Shown here: piece after piece, positions 8,449 to 14,356 of the stretch
Numbering within the stretch: position 1 is the stretch's first letter
Layout of the letters: every line of letters begins with the position of its first letter
From: DATBAK01 sp038240075
GTDB taxonomy: Bacteria; Actinomycetota; Acidimicrobiia; IMCC26256; PALSA-610
DNA length: 30,722 bases
Assembly: GCA_038240075.1 (NCBI GenBank)
Contig: JBBSEC010000055.1
Coordinates: 1 to 30,722, forward strand
Reading direction: 5' to 3'
The notes under the pieces: generated by a model
Databases searched by the model: none
What the model was told of the DNA's origin: nothing
The model's input: only the letters and a program-made list of their open reading frames with translations
Made by a program: the position numbers and the translations under genes

Positions 8449-9327
8449 ATGGGCGCGCAGTGGATCCGTACGACGATGTTCTGGCGCGACGTCCAACCCG
8501 CCGGCGCCGGGACCTACAACTGGTCGGAAGCCGATTACATCGTCGCCCGCGCCAATGCGCACCACATCGCGATCATCTGGCAGGTGATCGGCGCGCCCAC
8601 GTGGGCCGTGTCCGGCGCGCAGCCGGGAGCCAGCTACGACTACCCGACTGATCCGTCGACGTTCGCCACGTTCGTCGCCGCCGCCGCCCAGCGTTACGAC
8701 CCGCTCGGCGTGACGGCGTACGAGCTCGGGAACTCGGAGAACCAGAACGACAGCACCAACGTGCCCAATGCCGCGTTCTACACATCGCTCCTGTGCGCGA
8801 GCGACACCGCGATCAAGGCGGTCGCGCCCGACGCAACGGTGCTCGTCGGCGGCCTGGGTGGCACGACCGAGAAGAACGGCGACATCTCCGGCTTGCACTT
8901 CGTACAGCTCCTGTACGCCAACGGCGCCAAGGGCTGCTTCGATGCGATCAGCTTCCATCCGTACACGTATCCGCTGCTCGCGCCCGACGACGGGACCGGC
9001 GGCTGGTCGGCCATGTTGAGCGTGCGCCAGACGATGGTCGCCAACGGCGACGGCGCCTTGAAGATCTGGGCCACCGAGTACGGCGCGCCGACGAACGGAC
9101 CGAATGCCAACCACGTCACGGAGGCCGTGCAGGCCCAGATCCTCGACACCGGCTACCGGCTCTTCGCCGGCTACCCGTGGGCGGGGCCGATGTGCTGGTT
9201 CCGGTACGACGACAAGGGCACCGACACGTCGGATCAGAGCAACTTCTTCGGTCTCCTGCGCTTCGACGGCAGCCACAAACCGTCGTACTCGATGTTCGTG
9301 ACCGACGCCGCGGCGGCGATCCCGTAA
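8449..9327 (+). CDS. glycosidase-like (GH-A clan, GH39/GH5-type) domain in frame with the Calx-beta protein
   Basis: The reading frame resumes directly after the TAG (8428-8430) in the same phase. The domain itself begins before the stop (GVAQGASFWRSTAAHLDA) and continues LADLQSMGAQWIRTTMFWRDVQPAGAGTYNW, a typical first barrel strand of clan GH-A. The first in-frame ATG (8449) gives 292 residues but has no good ribosome site and would cut the first strand. Other marks are VTAYELGN, AFYTSLL...IKAVAPDATVLVGGLGG, FDAISFHPYTYP and IWATEYGAPTNG, the last carrying the expected nucleophile Glu. The usual acid/base motif WNEPN reads GNSEN, so the catalytic acid may be missing. The gene is either a readthrough product or a decaying gene. 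Confidence 0.7.
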   Translation: MGAQWIRTTMFWRDVQPAGAGTYNWSEADYIVARANAHHIAIIWQVIGAPTWAVSGAQPGASYDYPTDPSTFATFVAAAAQRYDPLGVTAYELGNSENQNDSTNVPNAAFYTSLLCASDTAIKAVAPDATVLVGGLGGTTEKNGDISGLHFVQLLYANGAKGCFDAISFHPYTYPLLAPDDGTGGWSAMLSVRQTMVANGDGALKIWATEYGAPTNGPNANHVTEAVQAQILDTGYRLFAGYPWAGPMCWFRYDDKGTDTSDQSNFFGLLRFDGSHKPSYSMFVTDAAAAIP

Positions 9328-9386
9328 CGACCGCGCCTCGCCGGTCGCCGGCCTTCGCTGTCACACCCCTGGTGCATGCTGGGTCG

Positions 9387-9707
9387 GTGGAGTCGCAGAG
9401 CCTCGTCGGATTCGCCCAGACCGCCCGCGCGCTCGCGGCCGGCACACGCGCCGCCGGGTTGCTCGTGCCCGCGTTCCGCACCCCGCCGAAGCGCGCCGAC
9501 GCGGTGCGCACGATCCGCAAGCTGCCCGGCGGCGCTGTCGTCGCGGTCAGGGTGCGCGGCCGTCCCCGCGTCGACGTCGTGCGCGACATGGTCGAAGGCG
9601 TCGTCCAGGCCAACGGCCTCGACGGTGAAGCCGCGGTGCGCCTGCGCACGACGCTGCTCGAAGCCGTCCTCGGCCGGCCGCAGACACCCCACTCGGCCGC
9701 GGCGTAG
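9387..9707 (+). CDS. small hypothetical protein
   Basis: 106 residues from GTG 9387. It is Ala/Arg/Val-rich, with an amphipathic N-terminal helix (FAQTARALAAGTRAAGLLVP), a basic stretch (RTPPKRADAVRTIRKLPGG), a beta-like VVAVRVRGRPRVDVV and a helical DMVEGVVQANGLDGEAAVRLRTTLLEAVLG. I do not recognise a family. Coding is supported by the codon pattern and the fit between the glycosidase gene (ends 9327) and tRNA-Leu (starts 9721). The opposite-strand frames there are less protein-like. A start further downstream is possible. Confidence 0.5.
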   Translation: MESQSLVGFAQTARALAAGTRAAGLLVPAFRTPPKRADAVRTIRKLPGGAVVAVRVRGRPRVDVVRDMVEGVVQANGLDGEAAVRLRTTLLEAVLGRPQTPHSAAA

Positions 9708-9720
9708 CCTCACGCTCCCG

Positions 9721-9806
9721 GCCCGGGTGGCGGAATGGCAGACGCAGGCGGCTTAAACCCGCTGGCCGTCCATGACGGCGTGGGGGTTCGAGTCCCTCCC
9801 CGGGCA
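9721..9806 (+). tRNA. tRNA-Leu (anticodon UAA)
   Basis: 86 bases with a long variable arm. Acceptor GCCCGGG (9721-9727) pairs with CCCGGGC (9799-9805), followed by discriminator A. The anticodon stem GGCGG/CCGCT encloses CTTAAAC, giving anticodon TAA. The T arm is GGGGG-TTCGAGT-CCCTC. No CCA is encoded. The 3' portion is the integration site of the element that follows; its 59 bases from 9748 are duplicated exactly at 12820-12878. Confidence 0.95.
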
Positions 9807-9817
9807 CTCTGACCAGC
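9748..9817 (+). repeat. attL-type direct repeat (tRNA side)
   Basis: Seventy bases identical to 12820-12889 at an offset of 3072. They cover the tRNA anticodon arm to its 3' end plus 11 bases (CTCTGACCAGC) beyond. Similarity then continues without gaps at lower identity through 9905 into the integrase start. The second copy is therefore an att site with its own former integrase, not only a duplicated core. Confidence 0.9.
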
Positions 9818-9874
9818 CTAAATAGCAAGAGTCCGGTTCGAGGACCAGACGTCGGAAGCGGACAAATTGCCCAC

Positions 9875-9894
9875 TTGCTAACGCCTTGCTAACG
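9875..9894 (+). repeat. candidate arm-type integrase site, integrase end
   Basis: TTGCTAACGCCTTGCTAACG contains two copies of TTGCTAACG separated by CC. The same 20 bases occur at 12698-12717 near the other end of the element, and a decayed form (TTGCTCACGCGTTGCGAACG) follows the second att copy at about 12947. Position inside both ends, next to the att cores, suggests integrase arm binding (inference). Confidence 0.5.
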
Positions 9895-9905
9895 TCCTCC
9901 GCGGC

Positions 9906-11078
9906 ATGAGGGGACACGTACACCGACGGGGCACGACCTGGAGCTACGTCGTCGACGTCGGCCGTGATCCCGCGACGGGCCGCCGCCGGCAGCACACGAA
10001 GGGCGGGTTCCCGACCAAGAAGACGGCCGAGACGGCGCTCAACGACGCGCTCGGTGCGGTCGGCTCGGGAAGCTTCGTCGCCCGTGATCCGCAGACCGTC
10101 GGTGAATGGATCGACCGATGGCTCATCTCGATCGAGCCCAAGATCCGACCTTCCACGCTGTGCGACTACCGCAACGGACTGCACCGCGTCCGTGACCATC
10201 TTGGCCATGTGAAGCTGCAGGATCTCAAGCCACTCGACGTCGAGGGGCTCTACGCAGAACTGCTACGCGAAGGGCACCGGTACGGAGGCGGGCTGTCGCC
10301 GAAGACGGTACGCAACCTGCACATCGCGTTGCGTCGTTCGCTCGCCGATGCCGAACGCTTCGGTTTGGTCACCCGCAACGTGGCTGCCCTGGTGAAGGCG
10401 CCAGTGCCGCCGCGCGCGGAACTACGCACCTGGACGCCGGATGAGACGCGCACGTTCCTCGCGTCGGTCGAGGGTGATCGGCTCGCCGCTGCGTGGCGGC
10501 TGCTGATTGCGACGGGCATGCGTCGCGGTGAGTTGCTCGGTCTGCGTTGGGCCGTGGTCGATCTGAAGAAGAGCCGGTTGCAGGTCAACCGTTCGCTGTC
10601 CGTTGTCGGCAATGACCTTGTGTGGTCGGCACCGAAGACCGCGCGTTCCCGTCGGACGGTGTCGATCGACGCCGAGACGACTCGGGCTCTCCAGGCGCAC
10701 CGCGTGCGACAGCTCGAGGAGCGCGTCGCCGCCGGTGAGGAATGGACCGACAACGATCTCGTGTTCTGCAACCAGCTCGGCAGCGAACAGCATCCCGATC
10801 GCTTTTCACGCGCGTTCACGCAGGCCGCGCGTCGAGCCGGCGTGCCGAAGATCCGCCTGCACGACCTGCGGCACACGTGGGCGACCCTCGCGCTGCAAGC
10901 CGGCGTTCATCCCAAGGTCGTCAGCGAGCGGCTCGGGCATGCGACGACGGGCATCACGCTCGACATCTACAGCCACGTTCAACCGGAGCTCGACGCACAA
11001 GCAGCGACGACCGTCGCTCAGCTCTTCGATCCGATCCCCGACTCGCGCACGATCGCATCCGGCGCCGAACATCGTTAG
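9906..11078 (+). CDS. int: tyrosine recombinase (phage-type integrase)
   Basis: 390 residues, full length. An N-terminal arm-binding domain (residues 1 to about 60; SYVVDVGRDPATGRRRQ) and SAM-like core-binding domain (about 62-160; TVGEWIDRWL) precede the catalytic domain. All six catalytic residues are seen: R206 (TGMRRGELLGLRW), K244 (SAPKTARSRR), H319 and R322 (LHDLRHTWA), H345 (LGHATTG) and nucleophile Y355 (DIYSHV). It should catalyse integration into the tRNA-Leu gene immediately upstream. The ATG at 9906 is supported by matching sequence in the decayed copy at 12978; a clear ribosome site is lacking, so a leaderless or further upstream start is possible. Confidence 0.95.
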   Translation: MRGHVHRRGTTWSYVVDVGRDPATGRRRQHTKGGFPTKKTAETALNDALGAVGSGSFVARDPQTVGEWIDRWLISIEPKIRPSTLCDYRNGLHRVRDHLGHVKLQDLKPLDVEGLYAELLREGHRYGGGLSPKTVRNLHIALRRSLADAERFGLVTRNVAALVKAPVPPRAELRTWTPDETRTFLASVEGDRLAAAWRLLIATGMRRGELLGLRWAVVDLKKSRLQVNRSLSVVGNDLVWSAPKTARSRRTVSIDAETTRALQAHRVRQLEERVAAGEEWTDNDLVFCNQLGSEQHPDRFSRAFTQAARRAGVPKIRLHDLRHTWATLALQAGVHPKVVSERLGHATTGITLDIYSHVQPELDAQAATTVAQLFDPIPDSRTIASGAEHR

Positions 11079-11574
11079 CCGTGCGGCGCGCAAACCGTGA
11101 GGTGATCTGCGAGCCGTCGTGCCACGACAACGGCTGGCATATCGAGCGCCGAGCGTGCAATCGGGGCGGGTTCGCGTAATAGGAGTGGGGGGGGCTTCAC
11201 GAGCGAGATGGTGATGACCGGCCGTTGTCGCGCTGGGCCGTCGCAGCCGGTCCAACCGCGAACCTGATCTCTCAGGGTGAGACGGCGATAGCGACGTGCC
11301 CTGCTATGTCTCCAAGAGCCGACAACGACGCCGCGGTGCCCGAACTGGAACTGTTGAGGAGCCACACGCCCGAACCGCTCGAACTCAGGAAGTAAAGAGA
11401 CCGTTGATCCGAAGTCAGCACGCACACAGAGGAGCAACCTCGGTGACGACGCCCCGACGACCCTGACCTACGGCTTCGAAAGTGGACGTACTCGCGCGGC
11501 TTTCACACCCGCCTGACGCGATGATCGCGGCGATCCCGAGCGTCGCTGTCGCAGGTCAGCGGTAGCATTCCCTC
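11079..11574. other. 496-bp non-coding or unrecognised stretch inside the element
   Basis: No frame here shows a recognisable protein or a good ribosome site; the longest frame (minus strand, 11075-11437) has an irregular composition. A run of eight G lies at about 11187-11194. The stretch may hold the promoter of the toxin-antitoxin genes and debris from lost cargo. Confidence 0.5.
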
Positions 11575-11757
11575 ATGGCCAGACGCACCGAGGATTTCGA
11601 GATCGATCCGACCATCGTTCCGATCGACGACAGCACCGACACCTCGCCGGCAGCTGTGGAAGCGTGGCGTGCGAGCCTGCGAGGCGACGAACCGGTGAAT
11701 CTTTCCATCTCCGCTGCCGAGATCGTTCGCGAGATTCGCGAGCACGGCGAGGCGTGA
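11575..11757 (+). CDS. vapB: VapB-like antitoxin
   Basis: 60 residues, acidic, with no obvious zinc or metal site. The C-terminus (VNLSISAAEIVREIREHGEA) is an amphipathic helix of the kind that wraps the toxin. Identification rests mainly on position: its stop overlaps the GTG start of a PIN-domain toxin by four bases (GTGA), the standard antitoxin-first arrangement. A DNA-binding N-terminal fold is not evident, so the subfamily is unclear. Antitoxins of this kind usually repress their own operon together with the toxin. Confidence 0.7.
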   Translation: MARRTEDFEIDPTIVPIDDSTDTSPAAVEAWRASLRGDEPVNLSISAAEIVREIREHGEA

Positions 11758-12146
11758 TCCGAGTCGTTCTCGACGCTTCGGCAGGCGTTGAGTGGGTACT
11801 GCAGTCCGAGACCGGCGCGCGAGTCGAACGCGCGGTCGCAGCCGCCGAGCTTTGGGTGCCCGAGCATTTCTATGTTGAGACGGCCGCGACGATCCGGCGA
11901 CTTCAACTCGCGAGCCAGGTCACCGAGGAACGAGCGTCCATCGCGCTCTCGCGGCTCCTCGCCACGCCCGCCCACCGCGTTCAGGTTCGTCCGTTGCTCT
12001 CGGAGGCCTGGACCCTTCGCCACAACATCACCGTCGCCGACGCGCTCTACGTCGTCATGGCGAAGCACCTCCGCGCGACGCTGCTCACGCTCGACGCCAA
12101 CCTCGCGAACGCACCAACCCTCGGCGTCGACACGCTGGTTCCCTAA
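11754..12146 (+). CDS. vapC: PIN-domain ribonuclease toxin (VapC-like)
   Basis: 130 residues from GTG 11754, a normal VapC size. The acidic metal-binding residues of the PIN fold are all seen: D7 (VVLDAS), E42 (FYVETAA), D96 (TVADALYVV) and D114 (LLTLDANLA). VapC toxins are Mg2+/Mn2+-dependent endoribonucleases that cut tRNA or rRNA when the antitoxin is lost. In this element the pair probably stabilises the integrated DNA. It is translationally coupled to the antitoxin by the GTGA overlap, and the next gene starts 13 bases later. Confidence 0.88.
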   Translation: MIRVVLDASAGVEWVLQSETGARVERAVAAAELWVPEHFYVETAATIRRLQLASQVTEERASIALSRLLATPAHRVQVRPLLSEAWTLRHNITVADALYVVMAKHLRATLLTLDANLANAPTLGVDTLVP

Positions 12147-12159
12147 GGTCGGTCGACTC

Positions 12160-12669
12160 GTGTTCGTCGTTCACGCGACCAAGAAGCTCCTCGATCGCCT
12201 TCGTGAGCAACCCTCGTCGCCGGTTCGCCAGTCCACCAACGCTCTCGGGTCTTGGTACGCAACGGCATTGTTCTGGCGACCGCAGCTCGCGTTGTTCGTG
12301 AACGAGTCGACACTGCTCCCTGTGTTCCTGCCGCTGGCGCCTGCGGCCACTGTCGTCGACCGGTTCCCGAACGCCTTGCGCGTGATCCTCGAGGCTTACG
12401 CCGTCGAGCGCTCGTTCGTCGACAACGAGATCGCGGGGATGACCGAACACCAAGTAGCGAAGACCGCGAGTCGCAGCGTCGTCGGCATCATGAACGAGTT
12501 CACGTTCCTCGCGAGCTACGCGCCTCCGCCGACGAACGAGGCTGACCTCATCGAGCTGTCGCTCTCGCTCGCCCAGACCCCATGTGGTCCGCTCTACGGT
12601 CGACACGTCAGCCCCGACCGCGAGCTACAGGCGTTCGTTGCGGAACACCTTGGCCGGCCACCCGCGTGA
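12160..12669 (+). CDS. DUF6933-like protein, function unknown
   Basis: 169 residues from GTG 12160. The opening VFVVHATKKLLDRLRE, followed by STNALGSWYATALFWRPQLALFVNESTLLPVFLPLAP and a later TASRSVVGIMNEFTFLA, matches my recollection of the DUF6933 family, which has no known activity. There are no signal or membrane segments. It lies 13 bases after the toxin gene and is probably cotranscribed. Whether it is cargo or a third component of the toxin-antitoxin operon cannot be told from sequence. The family assignment comes from memory of the motif pattern. Confidence 0.7.
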   Translation: MFVVHATKKLLDRLREQPSSPVRQSTNALGSWYATALFWRPQLALFVNESTLLPVFLPLAPAATVVDRFPNALRVILEAYAVERSFVDNEIAGMTEHQVAKTASRSVVGIMNEFTFLASYAPPPTNEADLIELSLSLAQTPCGPLYGRHVSPDRELQAFVAEHLGRPPA

Positions 12670-12673
12670 AGCA

Positions 12674-12699
12674 GGCCCCCGCTCTCGGCGGGCCGTTTT
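12674..12699 (+). terminator. probable Rho-independent terminator of the toxin-antitoxin operon
   Basis: GGCCC (12674-12678) pairs with GGGCC (12690-12694) around an imperfect inner stem, followed by GTTTT (12695-12699). It starts four bases after the stop of the DUF6933-like gene. Confidence 0.55.
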
Positions 12700-12717
12700 G
12701 CTAACGCCTTGCTAACG
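12698..12717 (+). repeat. candidate arm-type integrase site, distal end
   Basis: This is an exact second copy of the 20-base sequence at 9875-9894 (two TTGCTAACG units). It lies 102 bases before the distal att core, inside the element. Confidence 0.5.
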
Positions 12718-12819
12718 CACGCAGCGAAACAGGGCACTTTTCGGCGGTCGCGCCGAACGAACACCGCAAAGAAAGTCCAGGTCAGCGGCATAATGCGGCA
12801 CGCGATGGACGTCCAAGGC

Positions 12820-12889
12820 GCGGCTTAAACCCGCTGGCCGTCCATGACGGCGTGGGGGTTCGAGTCCCTCCCCGGGCACTCTGACCAGC
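12820..12889 (+). repeat. attR-type repeat containing a partial tRNA-Leu
   Basis: The 70 bases are identical to 9748-9817. Bases 12820-12878 are the 3' two-thirds of tRNA-Leu without its acceptor 5' strand and D arm, so they cannot make a tRNA. The sequence before 12820 is unrelated to tRNA. Confidence 0.9.
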
Positions 12890-12977
12890 ATAAACGGCAA
12901 GCGTCCGGTTCGAAGGCCCGACATCGCAAGTGGACAAATTGCCCACTTGCTCACGCGTTGCGAACGTCCTCGACGGC

Positions 12978-13109
12978 ATGCGGGGACACGTACACCGACG
13001 GGTCAAGACGTGGAGCTACGTCGTCGACGTCGGTCGTGACCCCGCGACGGGCGGCCGCCGGCAGCTCATCTCGATGCAGCCGAAGATCGGCCCGTCGACG
13101 CTGTGCGAC
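12978..13109 (+). pseudogene. integrase remnant (second copy, deleted)
   Basis: The sequence aligns without gaps to the intact integrase from its ATG through codon 29 (GRRRQ). It then jumps exactly 43 codons (129 bp, in frame) to LISMQPKIGPSTLCD, equivalent to codons 73-87. All the rest, including the whole catalytic domain, is missing; at about 13109 the sequence changes to an opposite-strand relaxase fragment. The remnant belongs to an older element that used the same tRNA site before the present one inserted. Confidence 0.85.
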
Positions 13110-13213
13110 GCGGGCGCGTCGGTTCCGAGGTAGTAGTCCTCGACACCCGACACGACCGCCTCGGCGTAATAGGCCTCGACGTTCGCGCCGGTGAGGACCT
13201 TCACGTTCAACAT
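13109..13213 (-). pseudogene. TrwC/TraI-type (MobF) relaxase N-terminal fragment
   Basis: 35 codons from the ATG at 13211-13213: MLNVKVLTGANVEAYY, then AEAVVSGVEDYYLG and TDAPA. The YY-x6-G-x-EDYY-x-G pattern is the start of actinobacterial TrwC-like conjugative relaxases, which nick and bind oriT through tyrosines; this fragment is far too short to act. A GGAGAGG ribosome site precedes the ATG, so the true start is preserved. After residue 35 the frame runs into the reversed integrase remnant, marking a deletion junction. It indicates that the older element was once conjugative or mobilisable. Confidence 0.75.
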
Positions 13214-13463
13214 GGCGGCCTCTCCGCGACCCCACCAAAGAACCCACCAATCGGGCCGAGCATCGCTGATGCCAGTCTGTGCTCACCATCCGAACACTCA
13301 CCAACGGCACGCCCGACCGCGCAGAATCGGCTGCCGCGCGACCTGGCGTCGGCCCGTTCCGATGACTGTTCCATCACGCTTCTCCTTCTGACCGAGTGAC
13401 CGTTCCGCGACCGCAAACGCGTCCGACGTTCGCGACCCCTCCTCTGTGTGCGAACCGGCCGGC

Positions 13464-13494
13464 GCGATCGGAACCAGAAATCGGTTCCGATCGC
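13464..13494. repeat. perfect 12-bp inverted repeat
   Basis: GCGATCGGAACC (13464-13475) and GGTTCCGATCGC (13483-13494) flank a 7-base loop, AGAAATC. A run of six T follows at 13499-13504. This could be a hairpin terminator, but it lies between divergent genes, so an operator or oriT element is equally possible. Confidence 0.75.
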
Positions 13495-13564
13495 ACTCTT
13501 TTTTGAGCACACAGAGGGCGACACCCAACGGAAACGCGTTCACCGAAGAGGTGTACGGGCGCCT

Positions 13565-13596
13565 GCGATCGGAATCGGAAGCTGGTTCTGAATCGC
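13565..13596. repeat. degenerate copy of the 12-bp inverted repeat
   Basis: GCGATCGGAATC, seven bases, then GGTTCTGAATCGC. The first arm matches the dyad at 13464 in 11 of 12 bases; the second arm carries a one-base insertion and a substitution. It lies 52 bases before the excisionase ATG. Confidence 0.6.
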
Positions 13597-13647
13597 GGGC
13601 CCTCGCTCACACGCCGACACGATGACAAGGAAGACAGGAGACCCGCG

Positions 13648-13839
13648 ATGACGACCAATCCGATCCGCACGAAGACGCCGGCGTCGACGATGTCGATCAC
13701 CGAAGCCGCCGACACGCTCGGCATCGGCCGAACCCTCGCCTACGAACTCGCCCGCACCGGCGAGCTCCCCACCATCCGCCTCGGCCGCCGCCTCGTCGTA
13801 CCCCGACGCGCGCTCCAACGCCTACTCGGAAACGACTGA
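13648..13839 (+). CDS. xis: excisionase / MerR-like helix-turn-helix protein
   Basis: 63 residues. The HTH_17-type domain fills residues 16-61: SITEAADTLGIGRTLAYELARTGELPTIRLGRRLVVPRRALQRLL, with the winged-helix Arg-rich R-L-G-R-R-L-V-V-P segment. Such proteins bend att DNA and steer tyrosine integrases towards excision, or act as small regulators. ATG 13648 has GGAG 9 bases upstream. It appears intact although the integrase and relaxase of its own element are destroyed. The newer element next door has an integrase but no excisionase of its own. Confidence 0.85.
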   Translation: MTTNPIRTKTPASTMSITEAADTLGIGRTLAYELARTGELPTIRLGRRLVVPRRALQRLLGND

Positions 13840-13932
13840 ATCGCCGGTCGTCACGATTCCGCAGCGGACGCGACCGGTGGTCGATGGCCGCGCTGACGCC
13901 TCGAGGAACCCAGCGGAGAAGAATCGTTCCGC

Positions 13933-14222
13933 ATGGCGACGACAGGTCAGTCGATCCGTCGCCGAGCCCGCATCGTCGGGCGCGTGCAAGGAGTGGGGTT
14001 CCGTGAGTCGTGCCGTCGCGAGGCGCGCGCCCTCGGCGTTGCCGGTACGGCGCGCAATCTCGCCGACGGGTCCGTCGGGGCAGTGTTCGAAGGCTCGCGC
14101 CACTCGTCGAGCAGATGCTGTCGTGGTGCCATCGCGGCCCGCGCATGGCGCACGTCCGCCACGTCGAGGTCACGACGGAGACACCGACTGGCTCGACAGG
14201 CTTCACCATCGGGGACTGGTAG
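13933..14222 (+). pseudogene. acyP: acylphosphatase with a single-base frameshift
   Basis: Frame one from ATG 13933 gives RRRARIVGRVQGVGFRES, with the phosphate-binding loop and its Arg, then VAGTARNLADGSVGAVFEGSR with the catalytic Asn. At about 14098-14102 the reading shifts: the matching continuation LVEQMLSWCHRGPRMAHVRHVEVTTETPTGSTGFTIGDW is in another frame and ends with the stop at 14220-14222. Adding one C (CGC-C[C]A-CTC) would restore a 96-residue protein of normal acylphosphatase length. It is either a recent pseudogene or a sequence error. The enzyme hydrolyses carboxyl-phosphate bonds such as acetyl- or carbamoyl-phosphate. Confidence 0.85.
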
Positions 14223-14260
14223 CAGGCGAACGGCGACACTCGCTAGCAGTGCGCGCACAC

Positions 14261-14277
14261 ATGCACCTTGGGTGCAT
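14261..14277. terminator. short hairpin between convergent genes
   Basis: ATGCACC (14261-14267) and GGTGCAT (14271-14277) are complementary around TTG. It lies between the 3' ends of the acylphosphatase and the CDF exporter. There is no T tract, so support is weak. Confidence 0.3.
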
Positions 14278-14356
14278 CGCGATCTACAGGTAGCGCTGGT
14301 CCGCTCCCGCGCCGACGCCATGACTGTGCCCGTCATGCGCGCCGGGCGCGTGATCG

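Larger units (their letters stand above)
9748..12889 (+). mobile_element. small integrative element in tRNA-Leu (unit length 3072 bp)
   Basis: A 70-bp perfect direct repeat (9748-9817 and 12820-12889), starting inside the tRNA anticodon arm, bounds a tyrosine integrase gene, an uncharacterised 496-bp stretch, a vapBC-like pair and a DUF6933-like gene. The intact tRNA lies on the integrase side, as expected when a tRNA-targeting element restores the gene on insertion. No excisionase, relaxase or replication gene is visible inside it, so it looks like a minimal cargo element or a deleted integrative element. Downstream of the second repeat lie the remains of a related older element. Confidence 0.85.
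13214..13647. other. 434-bp palindrome-rich spacer between relaxase fragment and excisionase gene
   Basis: I see no gene here. It separates divergent genes and holds a nested set of inverted repeats. CCTCTGTGTGC (13441-13451) pairs with GCACACAGAGG (13507-13517). Inside these is a perfect 12-bp dyad (13464-13494), with a looser copy at 13565-13596. Its position just 5' of a relaxase gene suits an origin of transfer or a shared operator region. Confidence 0.45.

Noticed and set aside
7048..9276. 742-codon open frame antisense to the Calx-beta and glycosidase genes
   Set aside because: Its product is a low-complexity Arg/Gly/Val/His string typical of the reverse frame of GC-rich genes. The plus strand has clear domains throughout, including repeats of exact codon period.
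11075..11437. 120-codon minus-strand frame inside the integrative element
   Set aside because: No ribosome site, family motif or convincing composition; it overlaps the integrase 3' end by four bases only by chance.
12820..12878. Second tRNA-Leu gene
   Set aside because: The 5' acceptor strand and D arm are missing; it is the att duplication.
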